From the NCBI RefSeq assembly GCF_900101265.1, contig NZ_FMZS01000013.1, positions 1 to 64,000 of the forward strand: a stretch of DNA of 64,000 nt, in the 5' to 3' direction. Every line of letters starts with the position of its first letter. The first letter of the stretch is position 1. Below, piece by piece: positions 54,188-63,017 of the stretch. The notes below the pieces were generated by a model, which was not told where the DNA came from, did not search any database, and worked only from the letters and a program-made list of their open reading frames with translations. This DNA comes from Massilia sp. PDC64 (GTDB lineage: Bacteria; Pseudomonadota; Gammaproteobacteria; Burkholderiales; Burkholderiaceae_D). Position numbers and translations under genes: made by a program.

Positions 54188-55068
54188 GGGCGATTCAGGA
54201 AGATGTTGTCCATGCGGTCCCACGCGAAGTCGCGCGCGAGGGATTCGATACGGCGTTCCATCCGGTCGATGTTGATGTAGTGGCGGAAGCGCGCCTTGGC
54301 GCCGAGGCCTTCGGGGCGCGGCTGGCCGGGGTCGACTTCCCACGGGTGGAAGTAGAACAGGGCGGGCTGGCCGTCGTCGCGGTTGACCTTGGCCATCATC
54401 CAGCGCGACAACGCGTACGGCAGCAGACGGAAGTAGCCGCCGCCGCCGGCCGGCAGGTTACGACCCATCATCTGCACGGTCGTGATCGGGATTTCCAGCA
54501 GGCCGTCGGTGCCGTTCGGGTAGAACGCGAAGCGCGGCGCTTCCGGCATGCCGTAGTGGTCGTGCACGACGGGGTAGATGCTGGAGCTGTAGCGGTAGCC
54601 CGCCTCGAGCAGCTCGTCCAGCGCCCACAGGTTGTCGCGGCCGATCGAGAAGCTGGGTGCGCGGTAGCCCAGCACGGCCTGGCCGCCGATGTCTTCCAGC
54701 AGCGCTTTCGCGGAGCGGATGTCGTTGGCGAATTCCGCGCGGGTCTGGTCCGATGCACGCAGGTGGCCGTAGCCGTGGCTGGCCAGTTCGTGGCCGGCGG
54801 CGACGATGCGTTTTACCACCTGCGGATAGCGCTCGGCGATCCAGCCCAGCGTGAAGAAGGTGGCGCGCACGCCATGGCGCTCGAACAGCGCGAGGATGCG
54901 GTCCATGTTGGCTTCGACGCGGCATTCGCGGGTCGGCCAGCTGGCGCGATCGATGTAGGGTGCGAATGCGGAGACCTGGAAGTAATCTTCGACGTCGCAG
55001 GTCATCGCATTGCGGATGCGTTGTCCCGGGGCCGGTACGGGCCGCGGGGCGAGTTCGACCATGTTCAT
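54184..55068 (-). CDS. XrtA system polysaccharide deacetylase (TIGR03006-like)
   Basis: A 294-residue CE4 enzyme. CDVEDYFQVSAF provides the Asp-Asp motif, ELASHGYGHLRAS the His-His pair of the metal site, and GYRAPSFSIG the third motif. No signal peptide; the family sits in the cytoplasm or at the membrane face. It would remove N-acetyl groups from a polysaccharide or its precursors. Overlaps both neighbours by four bases (ATGA). Confidence 0.9.
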   Translation of the reverse strand: MNMVELAPRPVPAPGQRIRNAMTCDVEDYFQVSAFAPYIDRASWPTRECRVEANMDRILALFERHGVRATFFTLGWIAERYPQVVKRIVAAGHELASHGYGHLRASDQTRAEFANDIRSAKALLEDIGGQAVLGYRAPSFSIGRDNLWALDELLEAGYRYSSSIYPVVHDHYGMPEAPRFAFYPNGTDGLLEIPITTVQMMGRNLPAGGGGYFRLLPYALSRWMMAKVNRDDGQPALFYFHPWEVDPGQPRPEGLGAKARFRHYINIDRMERRIESLARDFAWDRMDNIFLNRP

Positions 55069-56141
55069 TCTTGATTATCCATAGGGTGGGTTACCGCCCC
55101 GTGGGGCGTGGCGACGATCTTCTTCAGGATCGACAGCACGGAAACGATCGATTTCTCCAGGCGCATCATGCGTTCGTCCAGCACCTCGACGCTGCTGGCG
55201 CGGCGTTCGCCGATGCGCTGGTCGATGGTGCGCAGGCTGGTCTTGTAGTGCGCGTCGGCGTCCGCCTCGTCCCCGGACACGTGGCCCGGCAGCGTGTCCG
55301 GCGCCGGCGTGCCGATCGGGTCGGGCACCTGGAATTCCTCGCTGATGTCCTTCACGACCGTGTTGATGTCCTGCTCGCCGAACGCGTGCATCTCTTCCAG
55401 GAAGCCCATCAGCAGCACGCGGTCCATCAGCGTGTTGACCTTGCGCGGGATGCCGCCGCTGTAGGCGTAGATCGCGGCATGCGCGCCATCGTCGAACGCG
55501 GGGTCGCCCTTCCAGCCGACGGTGGTCAAGCGGTGCTCGACGTAGGCGCGGGTCTCCTGCGCATCCATCGGGCCCAGGTGGTAGCTGGCGATCACGCGCT
55601 GGCGCAGCTGCTGCATGCCGGGGCTGTGCAGCGTAGCGCGGAATTCCGGCTGGCCGAGCAGGAAGGTCTGCAGCAGCGACTTGTCGTCGGTCTGGAAGTT
55701 CGACAGCATGCGCAGTTCTTCGACCGTGCGCGCGGACAGGTTCTGCGCTTCGTCGATCACGAGCAGGGCGCGCTTGCCCTGGTGGTCGACGTCGCACAGG
55801 AATTTTTCCAGGCGCGTGAGCAGGTCCGTCTTGCTGGCGCCCTCGTACGGCAGGCCGAAGGCCGATACGACCATGCGCAGCGTGTCGTCCGGATCGAGGT
55901 GCGTGTTGACGATGTGGGCGGCGACGATCTGGTCGGACGGCAGCCGGTTGAACAGGTTGCGCACGAGCGTGGTCTTGCCCGCGCCGACTTCACCGGTGAT
56001 GACGATGAAGCCCTCGCCCTGCGACAGGCCGTACTCGAGGTAGGCCATGGCGCGTTTGTGGCCTTTGCTGCCGAAGAAGAAATGCGGGTCCGGGCGCAGC
56101 TGGAAAGGTTTGGCGGATAATCCGTAAAAAGACTCGTACAT
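55065..56141 (-). CDS. XrtA-associated AAA ATPase (TIGR03015-like)
   Basis: A 358-residue ExeA/GspA-like ATPase beginning MYESFYGLSAKPFQLRPDP. Walker A GEVGAGKTT (50-58), Walker B LLVIDEAQN (near 135) and IPRKVNTLMDRVLL in the lid region. The C-terminal 70 residues are a helical, possibly coiled extension. Probably couples ATP hydrolysis to envelope steps of EPS secretion. The frame extends upstream of 56141, but the conserved start and the downstream ribosome site fit ATG 56141. Confidence 0.9.
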   Translation of the reverse strand: MYESFYGLSAKPFQLRPDPHFFFGSKGHKRAMAYLEYGLSQGEGFIVITGEVGAGKTTLVRNLFNRLPSDQIVAAHIVNTHLDPDDTLRMVVSAFGLPYEGASKTDLLTRLEKFLCDVDHQGKRALLVIDEAQNLSARTVEELRMLSNFQTDDKSLLQTFLLGQPEFRATLHSPGMQQLRQRVIASYHLGPMDAQETRAYVEHRLTTVGWKGDPAFDDGAHAAIYAYSGGIPRKVNTLMDRVLLMGFLEEMHAFGEQDINTVVKDISEEFQVPDPIGTPAPDTLPGHVSGDEADADAHYKTSLRTIDQRIGERRASSVEVLDERMMRLEKSIVSVLSILKKIVATPHGAVTHPMDNQE

Positions 56142-56158
56142 CGTATGCCTCCGCGGGC

Positions 56159-57742
56159 TCAATACTGGACGGAAAGCGTCGCCACGATGGCATTCTCGTG
56201 GTAGTCGCGGTTGTCGAATACGCCGGCGCGGCCTTTCGAGTGGCGCAGGTCGAGCGATCCGGTGGTCTTGGTGTCGAAGCGGCTGCTCAAGCCCACGCTC
56301 AGCTGGCGGACGTCGTTCGTCTGGCCGGTTCGCAGCGACTTGATGTTCACGCCGTACAGGGTCGCGTGCGCGGCGGTGCGCGAGGACAGCCGGTAGTCGG
56401 CATTCGCGCTGGCGCCCTTCTGGTCCGTGTCCTCGTTCAGGGTGCCCAGCTGCGACGGTAGCAGGCTGCTGTCTTCCTGCTGCAGCGACAGGGCGTTCAT
56501 GCGTTCCTTGAACACGGTGAACAGCAGCGTGCTGCGCGCCCCGCGCAAGCTGGCACTGCCCTGCAGGCGCTTGTTGCGCATGTAGCGGTTGCTCAGGTAG
56601 GGGATGGCGCTGGCCAGCGTGGGCGGCAGGCCCGCCTGCGCGATATAGGCCTGCACGATCTGCTGGCGCAGCACGGGATCGGGATACGCGGTGGCGAACA
56701 GCTTGTCCAGCATCGCGGACGTATCGACCGCTGCCGGCAGCAGGAATTGCTGGCGCGACGTCGTGACGATGTCGGCATAGGTCAGCGTCCACACGGTGTG
56801 CGGCGTGCGGTAGCTGGCATCGAACGAACCCGTGTTGCCGAAGTAGCGGTGGCCGACCGTGGCCGCGACGCGGGTGCGGGTCGACGGTTGCCAGATGAAA
56901 CCCGCGGACCAGCTGCGGCCGCGCGTCTTTTCGGAGAGCGCGCGGTATTCGTACTTGTCGTAGCCGACGCTGGACGTCAGGCTCAGGTGCGACGTGGCGC
57001 GGTACTGCAGGCCCGCCAGGCTGTTCTCGGTCGTCGTATTGCCCGTGCGCTGGGCGCTCAGCTCCTGGTGCGAATAGTGCACGTTCCAGCCGAGGTCGGG
57101 GAACGCGGGGCCGCTGACCACGTCGAACGCGCCCGTGCTGGACAGGCTGTTGCCGAAACCGCTGCCGGTGCCGCCTTCGACCGAATCGCGCTGGTAGCGG
57201 GCGTCCAGGGAGGCCGTCGTGCCGAACTGGTGGCGCAGGTAAGGGCTGATGCTCCAGGTGCGGATGTCGGTGCCGTTGTTGGCCGTGTACGCATTGTTCG
57301 GCAGCGGGCCGAACGCCGACACGGCCTGGCGCGAGCCGCTCGCGCTGGCGTCCACGTACAGCCATTCCTTCACGGCGATGGCATCGAGCGTAGCCTGGTA
57401 GCGGCGGTCGCTGTTGCGCGTGTTGGTGATGTTGTCGTTGCTGTAGACGAACTTGCGCCATTCCGCGCTCGCGGCGAACTTCAGGCGCGAACTGTTGCCG
57501 GTGACGTTCAGGCTGGGCGCCGATTCGGTGATGAAGCTGCCGCGGGCCTGGTCGTCGGCCTGGTTGCCGGCGTTATCGGAATACGTTTCGCGCAACTGGA
57601 TCGTGGGCGTGACCCGCCATTGTGCCCACGCCTGGTTCGACAGCAACAGTGCCGCCACTGCAAGCGGCGTGAGCCGGAGGGCGGCGCTGCGTGGCCATTT
57701 GACCGGCCGGTGGACGGACAAATTAGCCGTAGTGATAGTCAT
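56159..57742 (-). CDS. XrtA-associated outer-membrane beta-barrel protein (TIGR03016-like)
   Basis: A 527-residue outer-membrane protein. Signal peptide to about residue 40 (AWA-Q), then repeated beta strands with alternating aromatic/hydrophobic residues, starting WRVTPTIQLRETYSDNAGNQ, an opening typical of this group. It ends TLSVQY, the aromatic ending of barrels. It would be the channel or anchor for the polysaccharide together with the Wza-like lipoprotein. Overlaps the tyrosine kinase gene by 20 bases. Confidence 0.88.
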   Translation of the reverse strand: MTITTANLSVHRPVKWPRSAALRLTPLAVAALLLSNQAWAQWRVTPTIQLRETYSDNAGNQADDQARGSFITESAPSLNVTGNSSRLKFAASAEWRKFVYSNDNITNTRNSDRRYQATLDAIAVKEWLYVDASASGSRQAVSAFGPLPNNAYTANNGTDIRTWSISPYLRHQFGTTASLDARYQRDSVEGGTGSGFGNSLSSTGAFDVVSGPAFPDLGWNVHYSHQELSAQRTGNTTTENSLAGLQYRATSHLSLTSSVGYDKYEYRALSEKTRGRSWSAGFIWQPSTRTRVAATVGHRYFGNTGSFDASYRTPHTVWTLTYADIVTTSRQQFLLPAAVDTSAMLDKLFATAYPDPVLRQQIVQAYIAQAGLPPTLASAIPYLSNRYMRNKRLQGSASLRGARSTLLFTVFKERMNALSLQQEDSSLLPSQLGTLNEDTDQKGASANADYRLSSRTAAHATLYGVNIKSLRTGQTNDVRQLSVGLSSRFDTKTTGSLDLRHSKGRAGVFDNRDYHENAIVATLSVQY

Positions 57743-58673
57743 ACGTTTCTTCGATGCCGGGGAACTCCCTGGTCTTGTTATAGATGAGATTGACGTTCTG
57801 GTAGCCTTCCAGCTGGTGCAGCGCTTCCTTGACCGCGTGCTGGGTCGTCGTCTGGGCTTCGACCACCATGACGATCTGGCCCATGTGCGAGGCCAGCACG
57901 CGCGATTCGCTCGTCAGCAGCAGCGGCGGCGAGTCGAAGATCACGACGCGGTCCGGATAGCGGTGGGCGATCTCGTCCACCAGCGTGCTCATGGCCGAGC
58001 TGGCCAGCAGCTCGGTCGCGCGCGGGGTGCTCGTGCCGGCCGGCAGGATCGACAGCGTGTCGACGTTGGTGCGCAGCATGACGTCGGACATGTCGATCTT
58101 GTCGTCCAGCAGGATGTCCATCAGGCCGCGGTGTGCCGGCAGGCCGAGCGAGCGCAGCACCGACGGGCGCGCGACGTCGGCGTCGACGAGCAGCACCGTA
58201 TGGTCGAGTTCCATCGCGATACTCATCGCCAGGTTGATCGCGCAATACGTCTTGCCTTCGCCCGGCAGCGAGCTCGTCACCATGATCAGGTTGCCCGGCT
58301 TCTCGCCTTCCGCGCGTTCGGCAAAGGCGCGCTGCAGCAGCGGGCGCTTGATGACGCGGAAGTCTTCCAGCAGGCGCGTGCGGCCGCCGGCGGCGGTGAC
58401 CATGCCCATGTCGCGCATGCGGTTCAGGTCCAGTTCGACGCGGCGGGTCGAGAATTTTTGCGCCGGGCGCGGTTCCGCTTCGGCGGCTGCCGCTGCGCTT
58501 GCGGGGGCCTGAGCCGCGGCAGGTTCCGGAGCCGGCGCGACGGGCGCCAGCACGACGGGCGCGGCCGCGGCCGCCTCGATGGCGTCGACGGCGGCCGTTT
58601 CCGGCGTCCTGGCGACGGCGGGGGCGTTACGCTGCAGGTCGATCCGGCTTGCCGCTTTTTCGATGATGCTCAC
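57723..58673 (-). CDS. XrtA-associated BY-type tyrosine autokinase (TIGR03018-like)
   Basis: A 316-residue kinase. SSLPGEGKT (Walker A, about 134-142), LLVDADVARP (Walker A') and VVIFDSPPLL (Walker B) form the bacterial tyrosine kinase set; the end TYDYHYG gives three tyrosines as the likely autophosphorylation cluster. Residues 20-70 are an Ala/Pro-rich low-complexity leader. GTG 58673 has AAGGAGT upstream; an in-frame start 60 bases earlier has none. It pairs with the chain-length protein 16 bases upstream. Confidence 0.9.
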   Translation of the reverse strand: MSIIEKAASRIDLQRNAPAVARTPETAAVDAIEAAAAAPVVLAPVAPAPEPAAAQAPASAAAAAEAEPRPAQKFSTRRVELDLNRMRDMGMVTAAGGRTRLLEDFRVIKRPLLQRAFAERAEGEKPGNLIMVTSSLPGEGKTYCAINLAMSIAMELDHTVLLVDADVARPSVLRSLGLPAHRGLMDILLDDKIDMSDVMLRTNVDTLSILPAGTSTPRATELLASSAMSTLVDEIAHRYPDRVVIFDSPPLLLTSESRVLASHMGQIVMVVEAQTTTQHAVKEALHQLEGYQNVNLIYNKTREFPGIEETYDYHYG

Positions 58674-58689
58674 GGTGTACTCCTTAATC

Positions 58690-60234
58690 TTAAAGCGTGG
58701 GACGGACCAGGATGGCAGCCATCCCGACGCCATAGGCGCCGAACAGCAGCAGCACCGAACTCGCGAGGGCGACGAGGCGACGCTTGCGCTTGACGGTCTG
58801 TTCCGGTGTCCAGTTCATGCCGATCGAGCCCAGCACCGGCAGACCGGTCACGTCGCGCAGCGTGCTCTGGCTCAGGAACGTCGGACGCAGTTGGCTCATC
58901 AGGAACGCGACGGCCAGGCCGGCAACGAGCGCGCCGACGAACACGAGCGAGAACAGGCGCAGGCGGTTCGGGCCGCTCGGGTGGTTCGGCACGGTCGGCG
59001 GATCGATCACGCGGAACTGCAGCATGTCGGTGGCGGACGACAGGTCGCCCGACAGGCGCGCCGACTCGCGGCGTTCGACCAGCTTCTGGTAGTTTTCGCG
59101 GTTGACGTTGTAGTCGCGGTTCAGCTGGGCGAACTGCGCTTCGATTTCCGGCGCCGTCGTGCTCTGGTTGCGCAGGCGTGCCACGCGGTTCTCGTATTCC
59201 GCGACGCGGGCGCGCATCGACGCGACGCGGGCCTCGGCCTGCGACAGCGACACGTTCAGCTGCTGCAGCATCGGGCTGTAGCTGGCGCCCGGATCGAGGC
59301 TGCGCTTCTTGTTCTTGGCCAGGTCGGCCTTCTGCGCCATCAGCTGGTCGAGCAGGCGGCGGTTGGCGATCACGTCCGGATGCTGTTCCGTGTACTGCAG
59401 GCGCAGGTTGTCCAGGTTCTTCTGGGTGGCCGCGATCCGTGCTTCCAGTTCCGGATCCACGAGGGCCGGGTCGACCGTCACCGTGCCCGGCTTGGCAGGT
59501 TCGCCGTCGATCTGGCGGCGGATCGCATTGCGCGCCTGTTCCGCTTCGGCCAGTTCCAGCCTTGCCTGGCTCAGCTGGTCGGTCGCCGTCTGCAGTTGCC
59601 CGCCGAAGTCGCCGGTACCGCTGCCGCCGCCCGGCAGCATGCCGAGATTCTTGAGCTTGAACTCTTTCAGCGAGTTTTCGGCCGCGGCCAGTTTTTCCTC
59701 GTACGTCTTGATCTGGTCGTCGATGAACTGGACCGCCTTTTCGGAATCCTGCTTCTTGCCGCTGAAGCTACCCTCGACGAAGATCGTGAGCAGCGACGAC
59801 ACGACGTCCTTGCCCAGTTTCGGATTGTCGGAGACATAGGTCAGCGTATAGATGTCGTCGCGCTCCGTACCGGTGATCTTGATCTGCGACATCAGTTCAT
59901 CGACGATCTTGTCGTGTTCCTTGCTGTCCTTGGCCTTGACGTCGAGGTCGACCATGCGCATCAGGCGCTCGACGTTCGGGCGGCTGATCAGCGTGCGCCG
60001 CATAAACATGACCTGCTGTTCCAGATTGGGCACGGTCGTCATGTTCGAAAGCAATGGTTTCAGAATACTCTGCGTATCGACATACACGCGCGCCGACGCT
60101 TCGTACTGATTAGGCAGGCGCAATACCACCGCCCAGCCTATCAATGCGACAACCCAGGTAATGACGACGGCATGCCACCGGTATTTGCCAATCGCCTTGA
60201 GGAAGTTTAGAAGTACGGCTGTGATCTCTGCCAT
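58690..60234 (-). CDS. XrtA system polysaccharide chain-length determinant (Wzz-like, TIGR03007-like)
   Basis: A 514-residue inner-membrane protein: one helix near residues 17-37, a long periplasmic region (about 40-430) with coiled-coil heptads (KTYEEKLAAAENSLKEFKL) and a C-terminal helix (SSVLLLFGAYGVGMAAIL). These are the polysaccharide co-polymerase features, with the kinase encoded separately. It is the first gene of the 12-gene operon, 148 bases after a sigma-54 candidate. Confidence 0.9.
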   Translation of the reverse strand: MAEITAVLLNFLKAIGKYRWHAVVITWVVALIGWAVVLRLPNQYEASARVYVDTQSILKPLLSNMTTVPNLEQQVMFMRRTLISRPNVERLMRMVDLDVKAKDSKEHDKIVDELMSQIKITGTERDDIYTLTYVSDNPKLGKDVVSSLLTIFVEGSFSGKKQDSEKAVQFIDDQIKTYEEKLAAAENSLKEFKLKNLGMLPGGGSGTGDFGGQLQTATDQLSQARLELAEAEQARNAIRRQIDGEPAKPGTVTVDPALVDPELEARIAATQKNLDNLRLQYTEQHPDVIANRRLLDQLMAQKADLAKNKKRSLDPGASYSPMLQQLNVSLSQAEARVASMRARVAEYENRVARLRNQSTTAPEIEAQFAQLNRDYNVNRENYQKLVERRESARLSGDLSSATDMLQFRVIDPPTVPNHPSGPNRLRLFSLVFVGALVAGLAVAFLMSQLRPTFLSQSTLRDVTGLPVLGSIGMNWTPEQTVKRKRRLVALASSVLLLFGAYGVGMAAILVRPTL

Positions 60235-60604
60235 CTCGTCAGTCTCGCCATGAACGGCCCGTTACCTGTAGGGAAGAGGGGCCTAAAAAATAATCAAATA
60301 CCTCGCATGATCGCTTGTACCCCGAGCAATTGCAATTACACGCGAGAAAAATATGGTGAGCTCTTTCAGGAGTGCCTCATCTGCAACAGAAATGCCACTG
60401 AGCAAGCTGAGGACCTAGGGTTTTTTTGCTCAAGATCCGTAAATTATTAGCATGGATTTAATAAAAAATCGTTAAACCGTTGTATGCCTTCAACGCTGAC
60501 ATCGGACGTTGAGCGATCGCATGGCGTAGACTTACGTTTCGGCAATTTTTCAAATTCTAACGCTTTATTGTAATGTCTAAATTGCAAAAGGGGGTGCACG
60601 GTTG
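60235..60604. other. Divergent regulatory region between the EPS operon and the serine protease gene
   Basis: 370 AT-rich bases with no gene. On the minus strand a -24/-12 sequence is present at 60382-60397. Upstream of it (60478-60512) are three half-sites, CGTTG (60478), CAACG (60491) and CGTTG (60507), forming overlapping dyads centred about 90-105 bases from the promoter, the usual position for a sigma-54 activator. Nothing clear is seen for the protease gene on the plus strand. Confidence 0.5.
60382..60397 (-). promoter_or_regulatory. Sigma-54 promoter of the 12-gene XrtA operon
   Basis: On the minus strand TGGCATTTCTGTTGCA: TGGCA at -24 and TTGCA at -12 with exact GG-N10-GC spacing. 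The start point near 60371 gives a 137-base leader before the chain-length gene. Confidence 0.6.
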
Positions 60605-61426
60605 ATGCCGTTTCGAAATAGGGAGCATGCTTCCGTCAATGCGGCGTTCCGATCCCGGCGCCGGCGGCTGGAGGCCCTGCTGGCGGCGGTGGCCTGCGCT
60701 GCCAGCACGCTGTCCGCCCCGGCCATGGCGACCGACCTGCGGCCCGTCGTACCGGTCGTCAAACGCTCGGTCGTCGGTATCGGTACGTTCGAGCGGACCC
60801 GCAGCCCGTCGACCGTGTTCAACGGTACCGGTTTCGTCGTCGGCGACGGCCTGGATGTCATTACCAATGCCCACGTCGTCCCGGCCACGTCGACCGACGG
60901 CAAAATAGTACAGCTTGGCATCGTGTTGCCGGATGGCGAAGGCGTACGTTTCCGCCCGGCCGAGCTGGTGGCGCGTGACGACGAACACGACCTGGCCCAC
61001 CTGCGCCTGTCCGGCACGCCGCTCCCCGCGCTCGAGCTGGGCGATTCGGATGCGGTCCAGGAAGGCCAGGAACTGGCATTGACCGGTTTCCCGTTGGCCA
61101 TGGCGTTGGGCCTGCATGCGGCGACGCACCGGGCGACGCTGGCGGCCATCACGCCCATCGTCCGTCCGTCGCTCGGTGCGCGCAACCTCGACCCGCGCCA
61201 GATCGCGGCATTGCAGCGCGCGCCCTTCAATATCTTCCAGCTCGACGGGACGGCGTATCCGGGCAACAGCGGCAGCCCCGTCTACGATCCTGCCACCGGC
61301 AAGGTACTCGGCGTGATCAATGCCGTGTTCGTAAAAGGTTTGAAAGAGACGGCGATCTCGGCGCCGAGCGGGATCACCTATGCGATCCCGGCAAACTATG
61401 TCCGGGATCTGTTGCGGAAAAAATGA
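60605..61426 (+). CDS. Periplasmic trypsin-like serine protease (S1C-like)
   Basis: A 273-residue exported protein: signal peptide about 1-43 (AMA-T), then a chymotrypsin-fold domain with catalytic His91 (TNAHVV), Asp130 (DEHDLAHL) and Ser223 (GNSGSP). No PDZ domain follows, unlike DegP. ATG 60605 is preceded by AAAAGGGGG. It lies between the inverted core operon and the Wza-like export gene, where exosortase loci normally run without interruption, so a role in processing EPS-related proteins is possible but unproven. Confidence 0.75.
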   Translation: MPFRNREHASVNAAFRSRRRRLEALLAAVACAASTLSAPAMATDLRPVVPVVKRSVVGIGTFERTRSPSTVFNGTGFVVGDGLDVITNAHVVPATSTDGKIVQLGIVLPDGEGVRFRPAELVARDDEHDLAHLRLSGTPLPALELGDSDAVQEGQELALTGFPLAMALGLHAATHRATLAAITPIVRPSLGARNLDPRQIAALQRAPFNIFQLDGTAYPGNSGSPVYDPATGKVLGVINAVFVKGLKETAISAPSGITYAIPANYVRDLLRKK

Positions 61427-61488
61427 GCAGAAAAGCCGCGTGCACGTCGTGACTGAGAACAATTTGTATTGTGCGCAGTCTTTTCACT

Positions 61489-61506
61489 TGGCACTATGTT
61501 ATACAA
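61489..61506 (+). promoter_or_regulatory. Partial -24 element before the Wza-like gene
   Basis: TGGCAC at 61489-61494 is a perfect -24 half, but the -12 position holds TATAC rather than TTGC. It is recorded as a degenerate site, not as an active sigma-54 promoter; an AT-rich ATGTTATACAATA box nearby could be a sigma-70 -10. Confidence 0.15.
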
Positions 61507-61558
61507 TACCAAGCTGTTAATGGCTTTATAACAACGGCTTTACCGAAAGGGATCTGAC

Positions 61559-62188
61559 GTGGGCAAGTACAAGGCGAACCTGGGGAAATATTCGGCGATC
61601 GCGTTCGCCGCTGCATGCGTGCTGGCGCTGGGCGGTTGCGCGACGCGTGGTGGCCAACAGCCGATCGAGACGCAGGTGACCGATACCCAATATCTGATCG
61701 GGCCGGGCGATGCCGTCAACATCATCGTCTGGCGCAACCCGGAAGTATCGATGTCGGTGCCGGTGCGTCCTGACGGCAAGATCACCACGCCGCTCGTCGA
61801 AGACCTGCCGGCCGCCGGCAAGACGTCGACCGAGCTCGCGCGCGACATCGAAAAAGCCCTGGCCAAGTATATCCAGCAGCCCGTCGTCACCGTCGTCGTC
61901 ACGAACTTCATCGGCAATTACTCCGAACAGATCCGTGTAATCGGCCAGGCGACCAAGCCGCAGGCACTGCCATATCGCCGTGACATGAGCCTGATGGACG
62001 TCATGATCGCCGTCGGCGGCACCACCGAATTCGCGGCGGGCAATCGCGCCAGCCTGATCCGTAACGTGAACGGCAAACAACAGCGGTTCAACGTTCGCCT
62101 GGACGACCTGATCAAGGATGGCGACATCTCCGCGAACGTGCCGATGCGTCCGGGCGACGTTCTGGTCATCCCGGAAAGCTTCTTCTGA
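61559..62188 (+). CDS. XrtA system polysaccharide export lipoprotein (Wza-like, TIGR03027-like)
   Basis: A 209-residue outer-membrane lipoprotein. The lipobox LALGGC places lipidated Cys27. A polysaccharide biosynthesis/export domain follows, IGPGDAVNIIVWRNPEVSMSV, and an SLBB-type strand with IRVIGQATKPQALPY. It forms the outer-membrane channel for the polymer. GTG 61559 has GAAAGGGA six bases upstream. In most exosortase A loci this gene directly precedes the chain-length gene in the same direction; here it points away from it. Confidence 0.88.
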   Translation: MGKYKANLGKYSAIAFAAACVLALGGCATRGGQQPIETQVTDTQYLIGPGDAVNIIVWRNPEVSMSVPVRPDGKITTPLVEDLPAAGKTSTELARDIEKALAKYIQQPVVTVVVTNFIGNYSEQIRVIGQATKPQALPYRRDMSLMDVMIAVGGTTEFAAGNRASLIRNVNGKQQRFNVRLDDLIKDGDISANVPMRPGDVLVIPESFF

Positions 62189-62214
62189 CAACAGCGGCCG
62201 TCGATATTTTTTAC

Positions 62215-62256
62215 ACCACCCAGTGTTCCAACATACAATAGGAGTTGCTGGGTGGT
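62215..62256 (+). promoter_or_regulatory. Inverted repeat upstream of a sigma-54 promoter
   Basis: ACCACCCAG (62215-62223) and CTGGGTGGT (62248-62256) are perfect nine-base arms separated by 24 bases, centred about 80 bases upstream of the -24 element at 62312. It may be an activator-binding site; a weak terminator for the Wza-like gene is the alternative, but no T run follows. Confidence 0.4.
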
Positions 62257-62311
62257 ACGGCACCAAAATAAGCACCTGATTTAACGTAAGTTTTTCTTCC
62301 AGGCAGCACGC

Positions 62312-62327
62312 TGGCGTAAAACTTGCT
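62312..62327 (+). promoter_or_regulatory. Sigma-54 promoter of the PGYW protein/PqqD-like/HprK-like cassette
   Basis: TGGCGTAAAACTTGCT has TGGC at -24 and TTGCT at -12 with exact spacing (N7 between). The start near 62338 leaves about 41 bases of leader before GTG 62379. Confidence 0.6.
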
Positions 62328-62378
62328 TGATCAGGTACTGGTCGCCCTCAGCGCGCGACGACATTTTGGGGAACGCAC

Positions 62379-62999
62379 GTGGCTACCGAACATCAAGATA
62401 ACGACAAGATCGAAACGGCGCCGTCCTTGACCAAACGGGGCGCGGCCCGCCGCCGCCTGGCCAAAGCCGGCATGGGCGCGGGCGTGCTCGCGACGCTGGA
62501 AAGCAAATCGGCCATGGCGTCGATGGTATGCAGATCGCCATCGGGTTCGCTGTCGAATGGCTTGTCCACGAGCCATTACGGACCGAAGGCGCCGGCCTGC
62601 AGCGGCCTGTCGCCGGGTTACTGGAAACAGCCCCAGCACGCGTGGCCGGTGTCGCGCGACCTCAAGTTTACCGACGTCTTTTACGCGGCCAGTCCAGGTA
62701 CGACTTGCCCGGTACGGGCCGCCGAGTACAAGAACGGCGAGTGCTACAACCCGGGCTCGTACTTCTGCGCCAAGCTCGAAGACATGCTGAACCCGCAGCC
62801 GTTCGACACGAACAACGTCGGCATGCACCTGGTGGCGGCCTACCTGAACCTCGAGCAGAAACTGATCGACTTCATCGACCTGAACGACCTCAAGACGATG
62901 TGGAGCGAGCTGCAGACCACGGGCCGCTACAGTCCGACTGCCGGCGTGTACTGGGACAATGCGCAGGTCGCCAACTACCTCGCCTCGATCCACGACTAA
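62379..62999 (+). CDS. Exported protein with PGYW motif and five cysteines (unknown function)
   Basis: A 206-residue protein of unknown function. Residues 19-48 resemble a twin-arginine or atypical signal (RRRLAKAG, then a mildly hydrophobic stretch, ending SAMA-S). The mature part has five cysteines (51, 74, 110, 122, 130) and the motif CSGLSPGYWK (74-83), which recurs in bacterial secreted proteins. The C-terminal half is helical. GTG 62379 follows GGGGAA. It is the first gene of a run that continues with a PqqD-like and an HprK-like gene, and could be the client of both. I cannot name a family. Confidence 0.6.
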   Translation: MATEHQDNDKIETAPSLTKRGAARRRLAKAGMGAGVLATLESKSAMASMVCRSPSGSLSNGLSTSHYGPKAPACSGLSPGYWKQPQHAWPVSRDLKFTDVFYAASPGTTCPVRAAEYKNGECYNPGSYFCAKLEDMLNPQPFDTNNVGMHLVAAYLNLEQKLIDFIDLNDLKTMWSELQTTGRYSPTAGVYWDNAQVANYLASIHD

Positions 63000-63017
63000 A
63001 GCAAGGCAGCGAAACGC

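Noticed and set aside
61489..61506. TGGCAC upstream of the Wza-like gene as sigma-54 promoter
   Set aside because: The -24 half is perfect but the -12 element is TATAC in place of TTGC.
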